Source: SKLM01 sp964421785 (lineage in GTDB: Bacteria; Chloroflexota; Anaerolineae; B4-G1). Taken from it: 11,326 nucleotides of DNA. The stretch lies in contig CAYQZG010000133.1 of assembly GCA_964421785.1 (NCBI GenBank), positions 1 to 11,326 of the forward strand, given 5' to 3'. A program made the translations under genes and the position numbers. Positions within the stretch are counted from its first letter, which is position 1. Every line of letters begins with the position of its first letter. Below are positions 7,651 to 11,326 of the stretch, piece by piece. Below the pieces are notes generated by a model. That model made no database searches. It saw only the letters and a list, made by a program, of their open reading frames with translations, and was not told where the DNA came from.

Positions 7651-8340
7651 ATGATCGTTGCCGAGCGCAAGCCGATGGAGGAGATACTGGATATGCTGGC
7701 GCCCCACGGTCGCGTCCTCGTCCTGGGCTGCGGCGGGTGTGTCGCCGTTTGCCTGACCGGGGGCGAGAGACAAGCGGAGATTCTGGCCTCCCAGCTCCGC
7801 CTGGCCGCATCCGCCCGCAAGCAAGAGCTGGACGTGGCGTTCGACTGTATCACGCGCCAGTGCGAGAAGGAATTCTACGATAACCTCTGCAAGCCGCCGG
7901 GGGGGTACGACGCCGTGCTCTCTCTCGCCTGCGGCGCGGGCGTGCAGTATATGACGGAGCTCTACCCGGACACGCTCGTCCTGCCGGGTATGAACACGAC
8001 ATTTCTGGCCAGCAATGTCGCACCGGGCGTGTGGGAGGAGTACTGCCGCGGGTGCGGCGACTGTGTGCTCGCCTGGACCGGCGGCATCTGTCCCGTGACG
8101 AAGTGCACCAAGGGACTGATCAACGGGACGTGCGGCGGCACGAACGAAGGGAAATGCGAGGTGGACCCGGACATGGCATGCGGCTGGCTGCTGATCTACG
8201 AACGGCTGAAGAAACTCGGCAAACTGGATAACTATCGCAAGCTGCGCAAGCCGCGCGACAACCGGAAGGACCGCGGTCAGGGTGTCCGTCGCATGGTTCT
8301 CGCGGAGATGACCGAGAACGAGGAGCCCTCCGATGGCTGA
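7651..8340 (+). CDS. metV: MetV: iron-sulfur/zinc subunit of methylene-tetrahydrofolate reductase (MTHFR_C family)
   Basis: The 229-aa protein belongs to the methylene-THF reductase C-terminal (MetV) family, the accessory subunit of MetFV-type reductases in acetogens and relatives. It is extremely cysteine-rich. GCGGCVAVC near the N-terminus gives C27, C30 and C34; CRGCGDC gives C132, C135 and C138; ICPVTKC gives C147 and C152; NGTCGGTNEGKCEV gives C161 and C169; C177 follows. The block ICPxxxCxKGLxNGxCGGxxxGKCEV is the family hallmark. These cysteines fit iron-sulfur (and possibly zinc) sites that relay electrons from the upstream oxidoreductase to the MetF flavin. The last 8 bases overlap the first 8 of metF, indicating translational coupling and a fixed subunit ratio. 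Length is normal for the family, with no sign of truncation. Cluster type and number cannot be read from sequence alone. Confidence 0.95.
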   Translation: MIVAERKPMEEILDMLAPHGRVLVLGCGGCVAVCLTGGERQAEILASQLRLAASARKQELDVAFDCITRQCEKEFYDNLCKPPGGYDAVLSLACGAGVQYMTELYPDTLVLPGMNTTFLASNVAPGVWEEYCRGCGDCVLAWTGGICPVTKCTKGLINGTCGGTNEGKCEVDPDMACGWLLIYERLKKLGKLDNYRKLRKPRDNRKDRGQGVRRMVLAEMTENEEPSDG

Positions 8341-9253
8341 AGCCGTGAGCAAGCTGCAAGCCGATCTGGACGCGGGCGGATTTGTCGTGACCGGCGAAGT
8401 CGGTCCCCCGAAGGGTACCAACGTGGCGCCGGTCCTTCACGAGGCCGAGCAGTACCTCAATGCGGATATCGTTACCGCTGTGAACGTCACGGACAACCCG
8501 ACAGCCGTCATGCGCATGGGCTCGCTGCCCGTGTCCAAGATGCTGCTCGATCGGGGAATCGAGCCCGTCTACCAGATGGTCACCCGCGACCGGAACCGCA
8601 TTGCGCTTCTGAGCGATCTCTTGGGCGCCCATGCCCTCGGCATCCGGAACGTGCTGTGCCTCACCGGCGATCACGTGACGATGGGCGACCATCCGGAGTC
8701 CGCCCCGGTCTACGACCTGGACTCGGTGGGTCTGCTCATGGCCATGGGAAGGCTCGAGGCTGGGACCGATCTCGGGCTCGACATGAAGGGCAAACCCAAC
8801 GCGCTGGACGGCACTCCGGCATTCTTCAAGGGCTGCTGTGTCACGCCCTGCGCCGAGGAAGTGGAGCCGCAGATCATCAAGCTCGAGAAGAAGGCGGAGG
8901 CCGGCGCGCAGTTCTGCCAGACGCAGGCCGTTTACGATCCGAAGGCGTTCGAGTCCTTTATGAACGAGGTTGAGCGGCGGAACATCACGATCCCCATCCT
9001 CGTCGGCATCGTCGTCCTCAAGAGCGCCGGCATGGCGAAGTACCTGAACCGAAGCGTCCCCGGCGTTGTCGTGCCCGACGCGCTCGTCCAGAAGCTATCC
9101 GACACGCCGAAGGAGGACCGCCAGAAGGTCACCGCCGAGATCTCCGGGGAGTTAATCCGGGACATGCACGCCATGTGCAGCGGCGCCCACATCATGGCTC
9201 TCGGCTGGGACCACCTCGTCCCCGACATCCTGCAAGCCGCCGGGTTGCGCTAG
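8333..9253 (+). CDS. metF: MetF: 5,10-methylene-tetrahydrofolate reductase
   Basis: The 306-aa FAD-dependent TIM-barrel enzyme reduces 5,10-methylene-THF to 5-methyl-THF. It supplies methyl groups to methionine synthesis and, where present, to the Wood-Ljungdahl methyl branch. GEVGPPKG holds Glu22, equivalent to the catalytic Glu28 of the E. coli enzyme. CLTGDHV holds Asp113, matching the flavin-tuning Asp120 in the LRGD segment. AQFCQTQAVYD (191-202) is the FxQTQxxYD substrate-binding motif, and GWDHLVPDIL near the C-terminus is also typical. Length matches the short bacterial form without a regulatory domain. GAGGAG lies 7-12 nt before the ATG, inside metV, and the ATGGCTGA overlap ties it to metV. 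The pairing with MetV and a flavin/iron-sulfur donor implies that electrons arrive through MetV, not directly from NADH. No clear terminator follows; the degraded antitoxin converges on its 3' end. Confidence 0.96.
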   Translation: MAEAVSKLQADLDAGGFVVTGEVGPPKGTNVAPVLHEAEQYLNADIVTAVNVTDNPTAVMRMGSLPVSKMLLDRGIEPVYQMVTRDRNRIALLSDLLGAHALGIRNVLCLTGDHVTMGDHPESAPVYDLDSVGLLMAMGRLEAGTDLGLDMKGKPNALDGTPAFFKGCCVTPCAEEVEPQIIKLEKKAEAGAQFCQTQAVYDPKAFESFMNEVERRNITIPILVGIVVLKSAGMAKYLNRSVPGVVVPDALVQKLSDTPKEDRQKVTAEISGELIRDMHAMCSGAHIMALGWDHLVPDILQAAGLR

Positions 9254-9528
9254 CCCCATCCTCTTCCTCCGCATCAACGGTGTCCCAGATCTCGCGGTGC
9301 AGTCCTGCGAGGTGTGCCGTGTGGTCTTCGATGTGGTCGGCAGTAGTCTCTCGGCGAAGAAGGCGTTCGCTCAGCGCCTCCACGCGCGCGAGCAGATCTT
9401 CGTAGCGCTCGTAATCGACCATAACGGCCACCGGGCGCCCGTAGTTGAGTCACGTAGACTTCTTCCCCCTCTGCCTGGAGGATCTCCAGCACCTGGCTAG
9501 CCCTACGACGCAGGTCGCTAATTGGCAC
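9192..9528 (-). pseudogene. Frameshifted Phd/YefM-type antitoxin remnant
   Basis: The first frame, from a GTG at 9528, reads PISDLRRRASQVLEIL...EEVYVTQ, the DNA-binding N-terminus of the Phd/YefM antitoxin fold. At about 9445-9450 the family motif continues in another frame as YGRPVAVMVDYERYEDLL (expected VTQxGRPVAVxVDYxxY), followed by a charged helical tail ending EEEDG near 9255. A one-base insertion near CAACTA accounts for the shift. The second frame then runs into the antisense of the metF 3' end and stops at 9192, so the native stop may also be lost. No RelE/Doc/PIN-like toxin is visible beside it. The mutation may be real decay or a single-base sequencing error; the orphan state favours decay. 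Its former role would be repression of its own operon and neutralisation of a toxin. Confidence 0.7.
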
Positions 9529-9540
9529 GATCCTTGTATG

Positions 9541-9569
9541 GTTACACTTGCTTTGACGCTTAGTCTCAA
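9541..9569 (-). promoter_or_regulatory. Candidate promoter of the antitoxin remnant
   Basis: On the minus strand TTGAGA (9569-9564), a 17-bp spacer and TGTAAC (9546-9541) make a moderate sigma-70-like promoter. Transcription would start only about 10 nt before the GTG at 9528, giving an almost leaderless message. Confidence 0.33.
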
Positions 9570-9590
9570 GGGAGATGTCCCCGTGATTAT

Positions 9591-9985
9591 TTGGAATACC
9601 TGCTGACGCTCATACCGGGCCTTGTTCTTGCGGTCGTTCTCTTCCTGTTCCTGCGCAGAGCCCATCCCCTTCTTCACCTGTTTCTCTTTGTTGCAGTTTT
9701 CGTTTTCACCAGAGACGCCATGACGCCCCTGGGGCTTTGGCGTATTGGACGTGAAGGGTTCCTGTGGATCCGTTTCATTGATGATCGAATGGCACTCCTG
9801 ATTCTGAGCGTCAGCAGCATAGGTCTTGTGTTTCTTATGCAGACCATTTCTCCGGAGCTGGCAAAACGGGTAGCATGGTTTGAAGGGAACAGGGCCCTCG
9901 GAACTCTGATGGGGATTTTCGGAGCCGTCATCGCCAGCCTTCCGCTGATTCTCGCTTACATCCTTTTTGGGCCTTCATCCTTGAC
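9591..9985 (+). pseudogene. Truncated CPBP-family (type II CAAX protease-like) membrane protein
   Basis: From a TTG at 9591 the frame encodes about 130 residues with four hydrophobic segments (about 3-20, 28-40, 66-85 and 105-127). The pattern TPLGLWRIGREGFLWIRFIDD followed by LLILSVSSIGLVFLM resembles the N-terminal half of CPBP intramembrane metalloproteases as I recall them. The catalytic half with the EExxxR and HxxxN-type motifs is missing. After ILFGPSS the membrane character stops, and the frame runs on through the perR promoter and into perR as an arginine-rich, non-homologous tail to 10190. There is no good Shine-Dalgarno, no ATG or GTG alternative in frame, and an in-frame TAG at 9561, so the 5' end may be lost too. 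I read it as a remnant. The family assignment is moderate and rests on pattern memory. Confidence 0.5.
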
Positions 9986-10009
9986 AGAATCTTGTAATCG
10001 TGATAGACT
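9981..10009 (+). promoter_or_regulatory. perR promoter (sigma-70 type) with a Per-box-like sequence in the spacer
   Basis: A perfect -35 TTGACA (9981-9986), an optimal 17-bp spacer and -10 TAGACT (10004-10009, 4/6) lie about 50 bp before the perR start. The sequence TTGTAATCGTGATAG (9992-10006), spanning the spacer and the -10, matches the Bacillus Per-box consensus TTATAATnATTATAA at 10 of 14 defined positions. A bound PerR there would block RNA polymerase. A palindrome TCTATAGA (10011-10018) covers the expected transcription start. Confidence 0.7.
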
Positions 10010-10059
10010 TTCTATAGAGACTCATTCTACCCAATCCAGGAAGAGAAGGCAGCTACACT

Positions 10060-10551
10060 ATGATCGATCCACAGGCCAGGTTCGAGGCATTAGCAGGTCG
10101 GCTCCAGGAGGAGGGGTACCGGTTGACGCCGCAGCGCATCGCCTTGTTGCACCTCCTGGCTGCAAGCGACGGGCACCCCAGCGCCTCTGACCTGTACGAC
10201 CAGCTCCAGGCCCAATTCCCAACCACCAGCCGGGCGACCATCTACAAGACGCTCAACCTGCTCAAGCAGCTGGAAGAGGTGTTGGAACTGGGCTTCAGCG
10301 ACGACGACAACCGCTACGACGGTAGCAGACCCTACCCCCACCCCCACCTCATCTGTGTCCGCTGCCGGAAGATCATCGACCCCGAGGTGGACATAGCCGA
10401 GGACCTGGTACAGCAGATGGCCCAGCAGGTAGCCCGGCAGTCGGGCTATCAGAGCGTCAGCCACCGGCTCGATTTCTACGGCGTCTGCCCCGACTGCCAG
10501 CAGGAGCGACAAGGCCGAGATGGGGCGAACACGGGACATGGGGATGACTAG
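10060..10551 (+). CDS. perR: PerR-type peroxide-sensing repressor (Fur family)
   Basis: The 163-aa protein has a Fur-family winged helix (about 15-85; LTPQRIALLHLL, TTSRATIYKTLNLL) and a C-terminal metal-binding dimerisation domain. Two CxxC pairs, C99/C102 and C143/C146, form the structural zinc site. The five regulatory metal ligands of Bacillus PerR all have counterparts: His39 (GHPSASDLY), Asp87 (RYDG), His94 and His96 (HPHLIC), and Asp107 (RKIID). Fur proteins usually have Glu where Asp107 stands, so this favours a peroxide sensor over an iron sensor. In PerR, peroxide oxidises the Fe-ligating histidines and the repressor leaves DNA. The katG gene 0.5 kb downstream supports this role. 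Its end overlaps the next gene by 8-32 bp, depending on the start used, so the two are probably co-transcribed. Zur or another Fur branch is possible but less likely. Confidence 0.9.
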   Translation: MIDPQARFEALAGRLQEEGYRLTPQRIALLHLLAASDGHPSASDLYDQLQAQFPTTSRATIYKTLNLLKQLEEVLELGFSDDDNRYDGSRPYPHPHLICVRCRKIIDPEVDIAEDLVQQMAQQVARQSGYQSVSHRLDFYGVCPDCQQERQGRDGANTGHGDD

Positions 10552-10942
10552 AGGACGTATTCGGAGGTGGTTCTTAGTTGCGGCGGGCACTGTGGCTTTC
10601 GGTGTGGCGCTGCTGGGCGTCTTTGTCCCCTTGTTGCCAACCACACCGTTTCTGCTCCTGGCGGCAGGATGCTGGATGCGAGGTTCGCAAAGATTGTATG
10701 ATTGGCTCCTCCATCATGATTGGTTCGGGGACTATGTTCGCAACTATGTCGAGTACCGAGCGGTGCGTCCGCGTGTCAGAGTCGTCACGTTGGTGCTTCT
10801 GTGGGGTGTGATAGGCGCTACAGCGTTGCTTGCTGTGGGATCTTGGTGGATGCGCGCGCTACTTGGCGTGGTTGCTCTTGGGGTCACATGGCATCTATTG
10901 CAGCTGAAGTCGTTGAGGCCCGACATGCAGCCCCCCAGTTAG
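10520..10942 (+). CDS. YbaN/DUF454 family inner-membrane protein
   Basis: The protein is 132-140 aa, depending on which in-frame ATG is used (10520, 10538 or 10544). The ATG at 10544 overlaps the perR stop in the compact form ATGACTAG and keeps the usual short basic N-terminus; it is a good alternative to the longest frame. A basic N-terminus (RGRIRRW) precedes a first membrane helix with the family signature GVFVPLLPTTPFLLLAAGCW. The cytoplasm-facing segment RLYDWLLHHDWFGDYVRNYVEYRAV is also typical, and two more helices lie at about 88-120. Members are small integral membrane proteins of unknown function (E. coli YbaN). The position between a peroxide sensor and a catalase-peroxidase suggests a link to oxidative stress or heme handling. 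That is guilt by association only. Confidence 0.88.
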   Translation: MGRTRDMGMTRGRIRRWFLVAAGTVAFGVALLGVFVPLLPTTPFLLLAAGCWMRGSQRLYDWLLHHDWFGDYVRNYVEYRAVRPRVRVVTLVLLWGVIGATALLAVGSWWMRALLGVVALGVTWHLLQLKSLRPDMQPPS

Positions 10943-11024
10943 AGATGCCCCAAAGGATATGGTGGCTAGGGAACGTGGTTGGCAAAGGATTCGAAACATA
11001 ACCTGAAAGGAAAAGGAAAGGAAA

Positions 11025-11326
<302 letters not shown>

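Noticed and set aside
5388..7853. An 821-codon open frame on the minus strand opposite the oxidoreductase gene
   Set aside because: It is a shadow of GC-rich coding DNA. The plus strand encodes a recognisable protein with intact cofactor motifs, while the antisense product is Arg/His/Ala-rich with no recognisable domain.
9591..10190. A full 199-residue protein from the frame that runs into perR
   Set aside because: Only the first ~130 residues look like a membrane protein. The tail is read through the perR promoter and the perR N-terminus in the wrong frame.
10943..11024. A separate katG promoter or Per box in the 82-bp spacer
   Set aside because: TTGGCA at 10979-10984 has no usable -10 box 16-18 bp downstream, and no Per-box-like sequence was found.

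Overview
The window is GC-rich bacterial DNA with an assembly gap of 100 Ns (3216-3315). The gene content is a large secreted gingipain-type protease with DNRLRE and CARDB-like modules, a methylene-tetrahydrofolate reductase module of the MetV/MetF type, and a PerR-KatG peroxide-defence cluster. This mix fits a Chloroflexota (Anaerolineae-like) metagenome-assembled genome. That is an inference from gene content only, and another folate-C1-metabolising bacterial phylum is possible.

Layout. (1) 1-4511, minus strand: one very long reading frame for a modular extracellular C25 cysteine peptidase. Its N-terminus lies in the window with a signal peptide and a strong Shine-Dalgarno; its C-terminus runs off the left edge, and the N gap interrupts it. 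(2) 4512-5384: a non-coding stretch holding the protease leader, a decayed N-terminal fragment of an integron/phage-type tyrosine recombinase (about 4950-5139, minus), and the upstream region of the next operon with a candidate promoter and a perfect 9-bp inverted repeat. (3) 5385-9253, plus strand: three genes for folate C1 reduction. They are a 708-aa flavin/iron-sulfur oxidoreductase (GltD-like, then 2x[4Fe-4S], then an MvhD-like tail), metV and metF; metV and metF overlap by 8 bp. (4) 9192-9985: a graveyard with a frameshifted Phd/YefM-type antitoxin (minus) and a truncated CPBP-like membrane protease (plus). (5) 9981-11326, plus strand: a good promoter, a PerR-type Fur-family regulator, a YbaN/DUF454 membrane protein overlapping it, and the start of katG, which runs off the right edge.

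How the genes work together. The central module most likely reduces methylene-THF to methyl-THF (methyl branch of the Wood-Ljungdahl pathway and/or methionine synthesis). The 708-aa protein would pass electrons from NAD(P)H through FAD and iron-sulfur clusters to MetV and MetF. In the MetFV-HdrABC-MvhD complex known from Moorella, separate HdrABC and MvhD subunits do this job. Here a single polypeptide seems to replace them, and its MvhD-like tail has lost most of the usual cluster cysteines. The right-hand cluster is a peroxide-stress unit: a sensor with all five PerR metal-ligand positions placed just upstream of the catalase-peroxidase gene. The protease is an independent surface or secreted enzyme.
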